64,000 nucleotides of DNA from Cryptomeria japonica. Taxonomy: Eukaryota > Streptophyta > Pinopsida > Cupressales > Cupressaceae. Shown here piece after piece: positions 23,509 to 34,751 of this stretch. Each line of letters starts with the position of its first letter. The first letter of the stretch is position 1. Made by a program: the position numbers and the translations under genes. The notes under the pieces were generated by a model, which was given only the letters and a program-made list of their open reading frames with translations, was not told the DNA's origin and searched no databases. Location of the stretch: contig NC_081410.1 of assembly GCF_030272615.1 (NCBI RefSeq), forward strand, positions 144,059,349 to 144,123,348, written 5' to 3'.

Positions 23509-25474
23509 TTGTGCATGAGTTTTACTACCATTAGTCCTATCTACAACATTCCTATGAGAAGAAGTTTTAGAATTAAGGCTTCCCAAGGTTTAATTACTAA
23601 GGATATGGAGTCTAATTTGGATACTTTATTTCATGAGAATGTTGGTGGTTCCTCTAATCCAGCAAATGATTTGATTTATCCCCATTCTTTCCATAATTCT
23701 CATGATGAAGATGAATCACTAACTAGGGTTTCTATTGACCAAATGGGAAATATTGACAATGAATTTAAAAATCTTCAATAATGGACGAGTCAACTATACC
23801 TGGAAAGTGAGGCAATCCCACTGATTCAAGGATTAAAAAGAATGCTTCAAAGTGATAAAGTTGGTGTTTATTTGTTTCATGGCCTTTCTAATATTGTTGA
23901 CACTAATATCATGCCTATTAAAAGTTGTGATGAAGTCCTTGATTAAACCGAAGATACTAGTTGATTCAATCATTTTTATATTATGCCTACATACTTTCTT
24001 AGTGTGCCTACATTCACATCTTCTATCATGAGTACTTCCACACAAAATGTTAATCCTACACATGTTAGTCGAGGGGGAAACCTTGTTAATATAAATTATT
24101 TTATACCTTTTTGTGAGTCTTACATTTGTGACCCAATCATCTCCCATACCTACATATCATAGTGTTCCACCTCCTTAATCTCAACCTCCACCTACATACA
24201 ACAATGTCACTCCTTCATCACATTCTAATTCCAATCCATCTACCAAAGCAACCATCAATAACTTAGCTCAAATTGTTTCATCCCTACAACAACAACTAGC
24301 TTCCATTACCCAATCCAATTTTAATGTGCCCACATTTGATGTAGTGAGCCCATTATCCAATGGTATTGTCTATGTTTTCTCTTCTAAACATATGGAAGTT
24401 CCTCAATTGGAGCTTTATAATGGAAAAAGTGATCCCTTGACTCATGTGAAAACATTTCAAACTTTGTGTAGTGACTTTCCTCATGATCAAAGACTTATGG
24501 CTAAATTATTTACTTGAACCTTTCTGAGAGATAAGTATTTCCAATGGTATTGTTCTTTACCTCCTTATTCTATCACATCATTTCAATAATTACCTAATTC
24601 TTTTATTTAACAATTCCACAATAATATTCATCCTAAAATTGCTTTGACTAATTTGATTCATTGTAAGCAAGGTGTTAAAGAGAAAGTGACTGATTTTATT
24701 GGTAGATATAAACATTTTTATTCTCAAACTACTTATCCTAGGCCTGATCATGATGTTCAAAGAATTTTTGTTGCTAATTTACAAAAATAAATTAGGGATA
24801 AGCTTCTATATTTTGAGTTTACTTTCTTTACACAGTTGTGTTCATTGATTCATAGTTATCATCTTCAAGTGATTCAATTTGAATCATCTCCTTCAATGGC
24901 CCTGGTTGATAAGAATGAAAGTTCTTGACAATCTTTTGTGAAGTTTAAATCGAACAAGGGATACATCAAGATCAATGACAAGATCAATACTCAAGTGGCA
25001 ACCATGAAATCAAGTGTGGCTCATTTATCCAAATACTTTAGAAACTAATTCCCTCCTCTTTATGAGTCTTTGCGTATCATAATGACACAATTGATGGATA
25101 AAAATGTGTTGAAACTTCCTCCCATAAAGCCAACTGATACCTCCAAACCTTTGTCATCTTATCATGGCCCCAAAGATTTTTGCCAATTTCATCATCAACC
25201 TGGTCATGACACTGAGAAGTGTTATACATTAAGGAGTAGAATTCAATACTTCATTGATAATAATACTATATGTGTAGCTGGTGTGAATGACAAAGGAAAT
25301 AAATCCGTAGCTCCTCCTAATCAAAATCTCCAAATATTTACTAATCTTTTACCTTCCCATTCTACTAATATCATTGAGTCTAAGCATCTTAATTTTTCTC
25401 CTAATGACCTGGGCCTTGATTCTAATAATCTGGTGAACCTTTTTGAACAACCTATAGCTCCTAAGGACCTATGA
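23509..25474 (+). pseudogene. D2 gag relic
   Basis: The start may be the ATG at 23509 or the one at 23554 (MRRSFRIKASQG), which aligns with D1. The order is an N-terminal FHENVGGSSNP region, a Pro/Tyr linker (about 24170-24220), the capsid-like region with HVKTFQTLCSDFPHDQRLMAKLF, then LIHCKQGVKEKVTDFIGRYK (about 24650-24715). A variant zinc knuckle CQFHHQPGHDTEKC (about 25180-25222) precedes RSRIQYFID, as in Ty3-type gags that use a Cys-His-His-Cys knuckle. In-frame stops include TGA at 24515-24517 (an expected Arg). The C-terminal part (25070-25474) is open for 134 codons. Confidence 0.8.
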
Positions 25475-25786
25475 ATTATCTTTTATCCTAGTCATACTAT
25501 TGATGCATCTGATGGAACACTATGTATCAATGTGAAGATCAAAGACAAAATCTCACGAGGGGTACTCATTGATCCAGCATGTATGATGAATGTGATCACT
25601 GGAGAATATATTTATACTTTACAATTGAATCAAGTAACATATGATAAATATGATGTAGTGGTTAATGCGTATGATGGTTTATCTTGCCTTACTAATGGTT
25701 CTATTACTCTTCCCGTTAAGGTTGGTGCTAAGTACTTAGATGTCATTTTTGCTACCATTCCTACATGGGATCAATTTATTGTATGA
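25475..25786 (+). pseudogene. D2 retropepsin-like relic
   Basis: INVKIKDKISRGVLIDPACMMNVIT corresponds to the retropepsin active-site strand of Ty3 elements, where LIDxG(S/A) is usual. Here DPAC stands in place of D-S/T/G-G, so the catalytic triad is altered. The flap and C-terminal strands (VVNAYDG, ITLPVKVGAKYLDVIFATIP) are readable. The frame ends with TGA after DQFIV. No RT follows. Confidence 0.7.
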
Positions 25787-27625
25787 ACTTGGGATATCTC
25801 TTCCATGAAAGTGATCCCTTATATTATTCATAAATGTTTGAACTTCCCTCATAGTGAAAAATCATATCATGTATCAACCCACAATGAGGCGTGGAGATGT
25901 CAAACTTGATTAATTTTGGGCTAAACAATTTGAGCCTCTTAAGCCTCAAAGTGATTCTCTTTTTATATCTTATCAAAAGTGGAAGAATGAGATGATCTTA
26001 TATTTTAGTAAGCCTAGAGATCCTAGACCTATTCGTCCTCCTCATGATGGAACCGGTCTCCTTCCTACACCTTCTATTCCTCCTATATATGTCGTATTTC
26101 CACCTCCTACATATAACAAAGGGAAGCACCCAACATACCCTATCTTTAAATCTAGTAGACCTTCTCCCATTCATCCTCCCTTGAAGGAAGAGAAGAAGCC
26201 CATTTTTATCTATCCTAAAACTTCACAACCCTTGGCTAGAACTAAAAGAAATTGTTGTGCTAGATAACACTGATGGAGACATCATGCTAAGGCTTGTGAA
26301 ATTGCTTCTCAATCCATTTCCTCCTCGAGGACACCAAAAGTTGAATTGGTCCCATTTGTCCAACCTTCACCTAACCTTAGTGAAGAAGTTCAATCTAAAT
26401 CACCAAGATTAAAAATGCTTAAGAATATGATGGTTCATGTTATATTTGTATTAAAATCCTATTTTTATTAATCTTGATGAGAAAATGGGTGAAAATATTT
26501 TAATGCTAACAATTTTGATGCTATTGATTCTAATGATGAATATGAGCTTGTGAAAATGATTTATCTAAATAATTTTCAAAAGCATTAACCCTAGCTCCCA
26601 GTGACAGACAAAGTGACTCATCATTAGAGCATGGTCCTTGTTTGGAACTTGTAGTAGCTCCATCTTTTGTGGTCGAAGTTTCTCCTCTTGCATCTTGTCC
26701 ACCTTCCCAAAATAATGATCAACAAGATTGGGAGGTGGATGATTTTCTTCATTAGCTTCATTTGTGTTGTAGATGCTCTCTCCTCTCTTGCTTGTTTATA
26801 ATGTGTTTCCCCCATGATGTGTTTTTCTATTATGTTAGGTTCTCTTTGGATGGCCCTTGTCACTTCATTGGTGCAATGTAATAAAGAGTTTGAATCTATT
26901 GTGACATTCTTTTATTTTTATCTCAATTCTTCTATTTGTTGTCCCTTGTGTTGTCTACTTGGGGATGATGCAAAGAGTTTACATCTCTTTTGGTCTCTTC
27001 CATGTTGACTCAAAAGATACATGTTCCCTTTTTCCATTGTGTTTTTGGTTCCACTACATTTGGGGGAGGAGGTAAATTCAATACAAACATATCCATGATA
27101 TATATTATTTATCATAAGAGCATACTAACCCTAGAGTTAGTGGATCCCTTATGTTTTCTATATTTTATGACCATTATCCTTTGATTTTTCTTTCTTGGGG
27201 GCATATCCTTGTGGTAACATGCTTGTCTTTTGGATACATGCTACCTTAAAGCAATTGCTCTCATTAAGGAAAATGCAATTACTTTAACATGGGGGAATAC
27301 ACTTTTATTAACATTTTACTTTATACACACACTATCACATATCTCAATACTCAAGTTACTTTGCAAATTGAGCCTAATTTGGTTGTTTTTTAATTTTTTA
27401 TTACTCATAGTAAGAGAACCTTACTAGGATAGAAACCATGATTATCTTTCTCTTTCTCTTATGATTTCCCCTTTATCTTGATATTGAAGTAGTAAGATCC
27501 CAAAGTCCATTGAGGGCTTTGTGTGTCTTATCTCTTTGACATCTTGATAAAAGTTTATGATGCAAACCTTTGTACTTTACCGAGAGTATGATTAGTCTCA
27601 TACTCCCTCTAAAGCGGGGGCTAAA
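25787..27625 (+). other. D2 3' region without pol, ending in the polypurine tract
   Basis: A Pro-rich open stretch at 25992-26267 (KPRDPRPIRPP, PPPTYNKGKHP) looks like a gag/pol linker relic. The rest has scattered stops and no RT, RNase H or integrase motif in any frame I read. The polypurine tract AAAGCGGGGGCTAAA at 27611-27625 directly precedes the 3' LTR. Confidence 0.6.
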
Positions 27626-28796
27626 TGTAGCATCCTAAATTGTACTCCCTTACAATTTTGTCCTTATTTATGCCCTCACCTTGGCATTTGTCTCTTGAGG
27701 CTATATTGGAGCCCTGATTCTACTCACACCATACACAGAACTCAATATTTTTAGTATCTGTACTTTCTCACCCAAAAATCTAAGTCCCTAATTGGTCAAG
27801 ACCAGAGCACCCACACCATAGTCCTCCCAATTAGGGCCCATTTTGGGGCCTCACAATGGTAAAATGGCCAGGAACCTAGATCCTATGTCGGCTCATGTTG
27901 GAAAATTAATTTGTTTTTCGACTAAGCATGTATAAAAGGAGGTCTACTCCTCTCATCTTGACATCCAATACATTCAATAAATATAACATCTGATCAATCA
28001 ATCATTCATTCAAATTCAAGTGAGTGTAATATGACTTGTTTCAAACATTGGAGCAGAAGTGAAGTCAAGATTCAAGCATTGGAGATGACATTCATGTTTT
28101 ATGTTTTATGAAGACTACATGAAACCCTAATTCCTTATGAAGACAAACAAAACTTCATAAAGAGGTATATCATTAGTGTTTCAGATATTTTTAGTATTTC
28201 CCTTAAATGAAAATCATTTCCATTATAGTATTTAATTTACTATTCAATTATATTTCATGGTTAATTCCAAAATCAAGGTTTGACCTAAGACAAACCCATA
28301 TTCTAAACTATTTTCCCTTCTCTATTATGTGCAACAACAGGTGCAGAGCTGTAATTTTTAGGGTAGACATTATTCATAGATATCAACATATTCCCTTTTG
28401 GATGGTAAACATTTTGAAGGACCAGAGTGATCGGCACTCTGGTCCTAACAATTTATGATGACCTTTTGGGAACAAATCTGAACATTCACATATTGCTCAG
28501 ATCCAAGTTTGTAGCTTCATTTGACAATTGTAGATGACTTTTTATGCATAATTACTTCAATTTCAGTAAAATTGCCCTAATTTCAGCATTATCAATTAAA
28601 CAAGTTCAATTTAAATGAAAGGAAGAGGCACTTCTAAAACCCTTAGAATCTAATCAGAATCTAGATCCATCAAGACTAGATCTATCAAGACTAGATCTAT
28701 CAAATTCTATATTTCCGTAATGTAATGGTCCATAAGAAAAATATTAGTGGTTTTACTACATCTAATGGTGGAAACCCTTATATTTTTACCATTACA
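27626..28796 (+). repeat. D2 3' LTR
   Basis: 1171 bp, TGTAGCATCC...ACCATTACA. A good TATA box, TATAAAAGG, lies at 27931-27939. It is longer than the 5' LTR partly because CTAGATC(T/C)ATCAAGA is repeated near 28660-28700. Confidence 0.9.
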
Positions 28797-28801
28797 CACA
28801 T
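28797..28801 (+). repeat. Target-site duplication of D2, right
   Basis: CACAT, identical to 21861-21865. Confidence 0.9.
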
Positions 28802-29090
28802 ATTGCTCAAATCTAGGTTCGTGGTTCCGTTTGACAAATGTAGCTCACTTTTTATGTATAATCTTTTCAATATCAACACATTTACCCTAATTTTAGCATC
28901 TTCACAATTCAACTTAAAAAGAGGATATTAAATTGCAACCAATGAATCTAATCAAAGTTATTAGCCCTATCTTTTTTGGATTGAGGCTAGATCTATTGGA
29001 TTCACTCATCTTTAATGCAATTTGTCCCTAAGCAAAAATTAGAGATTTTCCTACATTTAGTGGTGGAAACCCTAATGTTTCACCTTTACA
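28802..29090 (+). repeat. D0 5' LTR, right part
   Basis: Resumes with ATTGCTCAAATC and ends CACCTTTACA at 29090. Joined to 20961-21865 it gives an LTR of about 1.19 kb, in line with D2. Confidence 0.8.
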
Positions 29091-29687
29091 TTTTGGCAAA
29101 CCCGACATCTTACACCTTTATTTCTTATTTATGTTCTCAGATCTAATTGTTTCTGCATTTCAAAATTCAAATTTACATTTACGTACAAGTTTAATTTTCA
29201 ATTAAATTATACAAATTTAGAGGTTAAATTCAACAAACCCTAATTTACAATTCTAAAATTGAACTTGTGAGTGGTCTAATTTGGATTAATTGTGTTAGAT
29301 CTGATTTGGGAGAATTTTAATTTTCAATTTTGTATTCATAGATCTTATTTTAACCAAATTACATAAATTTAAAGGTTAAATTCACACAAAAAACACTAAT
29401 TTATTTTGGTTAATTTGATTTGTGGGTTGCATAATTTTTCAAATATACTCAAGATCTGATTTTATAAATTCATAATGACAATAGATCTGATTTATTTGCT
29501 ATTTGAATATGATTACATTACATTTCACTTATATTTATCATAATCATGTGTTGGATAATGGTTTCTTTTACCTCACATTGCTTCTTTTCATTCATAGCAC
29601 TATGGTATATTGCATTTTTAGAATTTCCAAATTACTTTCTATTAATAAATTAAATCTCAAATCTTTACCCATAGTGTATGTTGTTTT
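29091..29687 (+). other. D0 primer binding site and leader
   Basis: TTTTGGCAAACCCGACATC directly after the LTR is the best preserved D-family primer site. The tRNA used is not assigned. The leader has two copies of the roughly 155-bp AT-rich unit (about 29140-29296 and 29297-29450) also seen in D2. Confidence 0.6.
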
Positions 29688-30023
29688 ATGGTGAGATTTT
29701 TAGGAAAATGTATTAAATATGCAGATCACTTCAAAGCTTTTGTAGATCGTAATCCTAGAGAAGCTAATGGAAAACCTAATATTTGTACCCTTCCTAGAGT
29801 ATCTAATGTGAATGAAAAAAGAGCTAATACTCCTATCAATGATCTCTCTAATGGAGATCAAGCATTGAAGAGTGACATGGCACCATCTTCTTCTCCTACC
29901 CTAGCACAAGGGGGGAAAGATCAAAATATTATTGTTTCAATCTCTCTAGATCTCACTTATTCTCTTAGAGCCTATCTTAATCATCAAAACATTTTTAGAG
30001 AAGATAAGGATCTCCCCACATAA
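29688..30023 (+). pseudogene. D0 gag-region ORF, unrecognised
   Basis: An open 111-codon stretch (start MVRFLGKCIKYADHFKAF) in the position where D1 and D2 carry gag, but unlike their N-terminus. It contains DLSNGDQALKSDMAPSSS and a SLDLTYSLRAYLNHQNIF stretch. It may be an alternative gag of the family or its degraded middle. Stops follow at 30021 and beyond. Confidence 0.4.
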
Positions 30024-30932
30024 CATTAAGAAATGTGAGGCCTTAGAAGATAAGGATCTTTCTTCTCAACCTATCAAAGAGGATATGTATGATGATAGAA
30101 AGAAAAACCCCCCTACACAAAATGTTCCTTCTTCATCTACTTCTCTCATTGCTCCTTCTAGATACAATTACACTACAAATTTTAAAGAAATTCATTATAA
30201 TGTTCCTCCTCCTTCTCAATTAGGAAATTATTATAGGAGTGGCTAACATAATATCAAAACAAGGCTTTAGAGGATAAGGACTTGGAAAATTTGAACAAGG
30301 AATTAGAGTCCCCATAAACCCTCCCACACAAACTAGTACCAAAGATCTAGGACATTATCATGATTCTCCTATGGATCATCTCCTTAGAATTCAATACTTT
30401 AAGGATTATCTTGCAAGAAATGGAACCTATCATCCATCTAAAGGTGCTTCTTCTTCAAACACTCTTTTTTTCTTACATCATCAAACTAATAACCACAATA
30501 CCAATGATTATCCAAATTTTCAAAATCGAATGCAAGGACTCATTGATAATGGCATAATCAAAATCATAGATGAAAATCCATGTTCTTCTAACAATCCTTG
30601 TCCTACATCACAAGAGACAAGACCTAATCCTATTGATGATCAAGGTAAATTAGCTACTAGAATCTTTTTGTTATTGAAGTATGATAAAAATCATCTTTCC
30701 TTTAATTAGACTTAATTGCAATTGTAAGAATAAGGAACGTAGTGCGCATTGTCTTTTTCATCTTAGTTATTCTCATTCTCTTGGAAAGTGTAAAGAATTT
30801 AAAATATTTTTTCAAGACCAATATGATATGGCTCACATAGCTCTTACAACCGATCTTGCTGTCTTCACCCACCATGTTTCTCCTCATCCTATGACACAAG
30901 TAGTTAACTTCATTAAGGTATCTTTGTCATAA
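30024..30932 (+). pseudogene. D0 G-patch and zinc-knuckle-like relic
   Basis: After a Ser/Pro linker (about 30110-30240), the frame at 30263 reads GFRG-stop-GLGKFEQGIRVPI, a G-patch (nucleic-acid-binding glycine motif) broken by TAA at 30275-30277. The same frame stays open to 30709. It includes a stretch near 30470-30560 with HHQTNNHNTNDYPNFQNRMQ and LIDNGI, which resembles the knuckle-plus-helix of Ty3 gags with the cysteines lost. A second knuckle-like segment (CLFHLSYSHSLGKC, about 30748-30790) lies in the frame of 30681-30932. G-patches occur next to proteases in some retroelements. Confidence 0.6.
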
Positions 30933-31196
30933 GAGGTGATTCTATTTCAATTATAATCATCTTGGGGCAACAACATAGTTCATTTGTGCCTCTATGATAG
31001 GGGGCAACAATATCATATTGTCCCTTCTCTCTATATAAAGATATCACTATTCCTTTTAGGGGTTGAATTTTTCATGCTATGATATCCTTTATTGCATATA
31101 ATGGTAAGCCTCTTAGTCTCTTATGATTAATCTCTCCTTAGAGGAGTTTGTGATCCTTCATTCTAATTCTTTCTCTTTCTCTTTGAAGGTTATTGT
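30933..31196 (+). other. D0 relic sequence up to element F
   Basis: No usable ORF. 31056-31140 is similar to 62299-62405, ending in both places with TCTCTCCTTAGAGG. Confidence 0.4.
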
Positions 31197-31239
31197 TTAG
31201 GGATAAATTTAAGAACCCCCCCTCGGGAAACTGTGTAAA

Positions 31240-31640
31240 ATCCTGGCGAATCGGACATTATTTTCAAGGGGAAATTTTCATATCGATGGCGAAATTTTTT
31301 TTTTAAATGACGAAAAAATTATTTTGTATTGGCGATTTTTTTTCTAGTGTGTGAAAATGCCATAAATTTCTGGCGAATAATACCTTGTTCTATGGGGAAA
31401 ATATTTATTGTGGGAGGCGAATAATTATTGTTAAAAGGAACAAATATATAATTGTATGAGCAAAAATTTTTACTCCGAAGGAAAAATTATTTAAATGTAT
31501 TGGCGATTTTTATCCACCGCTTGAAAATTATTTAAATGTATTGGCAATTTTTATCCACCGATTGAAAAAATTTTAATTTGTTTTGGCAAATATTTTGTTA
31601 TTTATGGTATAATATATAATTCATTGGCGATTTCATAAAT
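31240..31640 (+). repeat. Left subterminal GGCGAA array of element F
   Basis: GGCGAA or GGCGAT cores occur near 31245, 31288, 31331, 31372, 31416, 31502 and 31625, with decayed GGCAA forms between. A roughly 45-bp unit (AAATGTATTGGCGATTTTTA...CCACCG) is tandemly duplicated at about 31490-31580. Confidence 0.7.
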
Positions 31641-32263
31641 TCATTGCCATTAATAGACAAGGCACATCACATCACATCACATAATACATTGAGTCCGGAC
31701 TCTACACAATGTATCAATAAGCGCGGCCTCTTTGACACATAAAGGGTGACACATACCTAAAATCTATCAATGATTTTAAACCGTTCGATGATCGTATATC
31801 AATGGCTGAAGTTTTATTTCGGCCCAATTTTCTGAAGAGAACATAGCTCACCAGAAAGTGCCTGGAATGGAATTGGATTCAATAGACACGTATCAAATGT
31901 CATGAATCATGATCGATAATTTCGTTCATTTAATATATATCTTTTCACTTACGACAATCCACTCTATCCCCACGACTTCCAATGTGATACTTGCCAATTT
32001 GGTACTGGTTCATAGTTGTTTCCAATTTTGTACACTCATGCATTTATGGGAAAGATTTGTAGAGATACGAAAGATTTAAAAAAAATTATAGCAGTTAATA
32101 CTGTTAAAGAAGTAATTATTACAATCAAGAGCTTCAACAATTTATATACGATCTCTGCTTCTTGCCTTTGCCGTTTAGTAGATAAATCGTCAAAGCTCAT
32201 GGTATTTTAGGTTTATAGGCTCACTGCTCAGGTTGTTTAATTTCTTAATCTATTTTCTCAAGA
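31641..32263. other. Left noncoding part of element F
   Basis: Contains a short CATCA repeat near 31660, a palindrome AGTCCGGACT near 31693, and at about 31780-31830 a diverged copy of the motif block CCGTT-GATGA-ATCAATGGCT-TTTCGGCCC that is tandemly repeated at 34752-35810. No gene seen. Confidence 0.5.
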
Positions 32264-32833
32264 TGGACACTCCCATCCACTTGAGAAGCATTTCTGTAGC
32301 AGAGGGCCTTTCTAGGCTTCGTTAGAGACCCAACCCTCCAATTAGTCTGCAAGGAGGTTGGGTCGTTCACCAATGAAGCTGTGCAGATGGTGTTGGGTAG
32401 AGGATTTCTATGAAATGAAAATAGGTACTGTGTTAACACGGACCTTACATCTCACTTCTTAGCATCTCTTCTGGACTTGGGAGGAGACAAGGTGGATATG
32501 CTGATGTTGTTGAGGAAGGTTTTTAAGGAAGACTTCCTCGGAGATGACATTACTCTTGTCATTCTTGTAGAAGTAGGGGTGGGGATCCCTTGGGTGAGTG
32601 ATTTATCCAAGCTTCTCCTCCCTAACCAAACAATGCCAGTGGCCAGGCAACCGTTTCTCCTAAACCTAAATGTGGAGCAGCTGATGTGTCACAGAAAATG
32701 GGCATGGATTGGCAGGGACTTCCTCCAGAAATGGTTCCTCCTGGATGACTTTCCAAACTACATGTGGCTTGAAGAATTCTCTCAGCTTATGTTGTTTGAA
32801 GAATTCTACATGGAAGGAGGGCCAAATTCATAG
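32264..32833 (+). pseudogene. Unrecognised relic ORF in element F
   Basis: One frame is readable for about 190 codons with three internal stops (TGA near 32282, TAG near 32297, TGA near 32409). The last 118 codons from 32477 are open (start MGGDKVDMLMLLRKVFKEDF). It is rich in Leu, Phe and Trp (KWAWIGRDFLQKWFLL, NYMWLEEFSQ) with no motif I recognise. It could be a captured host fragment or an element gene; the frame retention favours a real former coding sequence. Confidence 0.4.
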
Positions 32834-33410
32834 GGAAAAATTGTAAACAATTCCACTACTTGTAGTTTTTTTTTCCTATGTCCTTGAACCCTAATAGGTT
32901 GAGTGCCAGAGGCTCACTCATTTTGGCTTTTAAGTTTTGGGGGGACTCAAGTCTCTGACGAAAAAATTGTAAATTTCAAAAGCATAAATAATTTAATGAT
33001 AATTTTTCAAATTCCAGTTTGTTTCACTTTGCCTCTTACATTCTTATGGATATAAAAATGTTTTCTATAATTCTATTTCATTTTTATTAATTAATTTCTT
33101 TCAAATGCTTTTTGTATATGAGCTATGTTATTTCAATTATTTGTTAAACAATGGAAATAAATTTAATACCATGATCTTTTTATGTAATGCTATAAAAAAA
33201 AAAATCAATTCGTTCCATTAATTATTTATACATTGATTATGGTTGATTATAATTTTATAAATATATACTATTACTATATAGTCATTCAAGATACAAAAGT
33301 TTATCGGTCAAGGTTTTTTCATTCAATTAATTGAAACGTTTCAAGATACAAAATTTGTCCATAGCTTATAGCAAGCAGACAAAAAAACTAGTTCATTGTC
33401 GATAGGCCGC
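32834..33410. other. AT-rich spacer in element F
   Basis: No gene. A GGGGGGACTCAAGTCTCTGACG stretch near 32940 and long AT-rich runs only. Confidence 0.4.
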
Positions 33411-34112
33411 TCACTCAGTCTCACTATCCCCCTGGTCCTCCCAGTCCCTTCCCTCCTCAAAGGTTGATGCTTTGGCTTTCCCTTTTGCCACTTCAGCTTT
33501 CATTTTTGGAATGCTATTTAGGAACCCAAAGTCGGGGTCGCCCTCCAAGCTTGCCAGTAGCTATATGGCCCTTCCTTCTTCAGCCCTATCTCTCAATGCC
33601 CTACCAACCTCCATCCTTGCCACCACATGCAAAGCATTCAGGACTTCATCCACCCTCGTTAATTTAACAAAGAGTTTCATTGCTTCCCACCCCACTCGGG
33701 CTCGTTCACGGCACTGGTATTTGATTTCATCCTCTGGGCCACGAATAAAAGGAAGCAATTCCTCCTAGTCATCCCCTTCCATAATTCAAATGCCAACTCC
33801 CGACACCACCCACTCCAAGATTGAATCCAGGTTAATCAAAAACTCCCCATCAATCAATTTGACCAATGTGAGTTTTACCTTTTCCACCTCCAATTCAAAT
33901 TCACAGGCCCATGCCATAATCAAAGAGTAAACCTCCATGTTAGTATGATACCGGTGAATGATATGTGCCACCTCCTCCACAAGCATCAATCGAGCTGCCG
34001 CCCACAACTTCTCCTCCTTAAACCTGAATAGTCCTTGCATTCGTTTATCAGATACTTTACCCAAAAAGGGCACCAACTTCTTGTCTGTTCGAAGTGTGAA
34101 ATTGGCCTCCAT
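33411..34112 (-). pseudogene. Unrecognised 234-codon relic ORF, minus strand
   Basis: From the ATG at 34112 to TGA at 33411-33413 a single frame is kept, with three internal stops (near 33786, 33768 and 33561). The protein would be helical and charged (start MEANFTLRTDKKLVPFLGKV; LMLVEEVAHIIHRYHTNMEV; RVDEVLNALHVVARMEVGRA) with an acidic end (DWEDQGDSETE). Its G+C is clearly higher than the surroundings. I do not recognise a family. It may be a captured gene or an ancillary element gene. Confidence 0.5.
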
Positions 34113-34751
34113 TGTCTTACAGAAGGTATGATTCTACGAACTACGAACTACAGATTTGTTCTGCACTTGCAGTTGCTTCAAAGCAAAAAGTGGTACACAG
34201 ATGAAAAGGTAAAAAAATCTACCTCCATCTTACGTCTTATAGGCCGGGTAATGAATGTGCACAATAAGACATTAATGCCATGAGATCAGGAAAAAGATTT
34301 CCTGCCATCCTCCCCTTCCTCCTTTTGTGCGGCATGTCGCAGACAACTCCTTGTGCAACAATTAATCGCCACCTTGGCATTTGTACTTTCCAAATTTTCT
34401 CGCCTTAACAAGTTGAGGACTGCAGTTGCACATTTTTTTAAATTAATAGACTAAATTTATGTTGAAATTTTATATATATTTTTAAACTATTTTTGAAAAT
34501 GATATATCGTAAACATATTTTCAAAGAATTTTGTTAAACGTTAAATTAATATTTTAGATTTAATATTGAATGTTTTCTTTTTAATATTAAACTTTTACCT
34601 TTCAAATTGCATATCAAAATTTATATTTTTATTTAGTTATTTGTTTTATTCTAGAAACTAAGTTTCATGTTTAATACTATTTTTGAATTTAAAATTTTTA
34701 CAAATAATATTAACATTATTTTTAATAGTTATCTCAAATTATTGCCCAATG
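34113..34751. other. AT-rich spacer in element F
   Basis: No gene; A/T-rich from about 34430. Confidence 0.4.

Larger units (their letters stand above)
21866..28796 (+). mobile_element. D-family element D2, complete and RT-less (TR-GAG-like)
   Basis: A 6.9-kb element with LTRs at 21866-22992 and 27626-28796. Both start TGTAGCATCC and end ATTACA, and the element is flanked by a perfect 5-bp duplication, CACAT. Its interior holds gag and a retropepsin-like relic, then about 1.8 kb without recognisable pol. No RT, RNase H or integrase motif is seen. This matches the definition of a terminal-repeat-with-GAG element, which relies on enzymes from autonomous relatives. Confidence 0.88.
20961..31196 (+). 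mobile_element. D-family element D0, split by D2
   Basis: An LTR starts TGTAGCATC at 20961 inside D1's protease. It is interrupted by D2 at 21866-28796, resumes at 28802 and ends at 29090. The internal region then encodes a gag-like ORF and a G-patch segment until element F begins at about 31197. D0's own 3' LTR is not seen before the window ends, so its right limit is unknown; 31196 is simply where F interrupts it. Confidence 0.7.

Noticed and set aside
31190-31198. GTTATTGTT next to F's left end, identical to 44929-44937, as a 9-bp target duplication
   Set aside because: The right copy runs into the first four bases of C's LTR (TGTT), so at most GTTAT is real flank; likely coincidence.
33464-33768. 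Plus-strand ORFs over the minus-strand relic
   Set aside because: They mirror the minus-strand frame, which runs the full 234 codons with few stops and is the better coding candidate.
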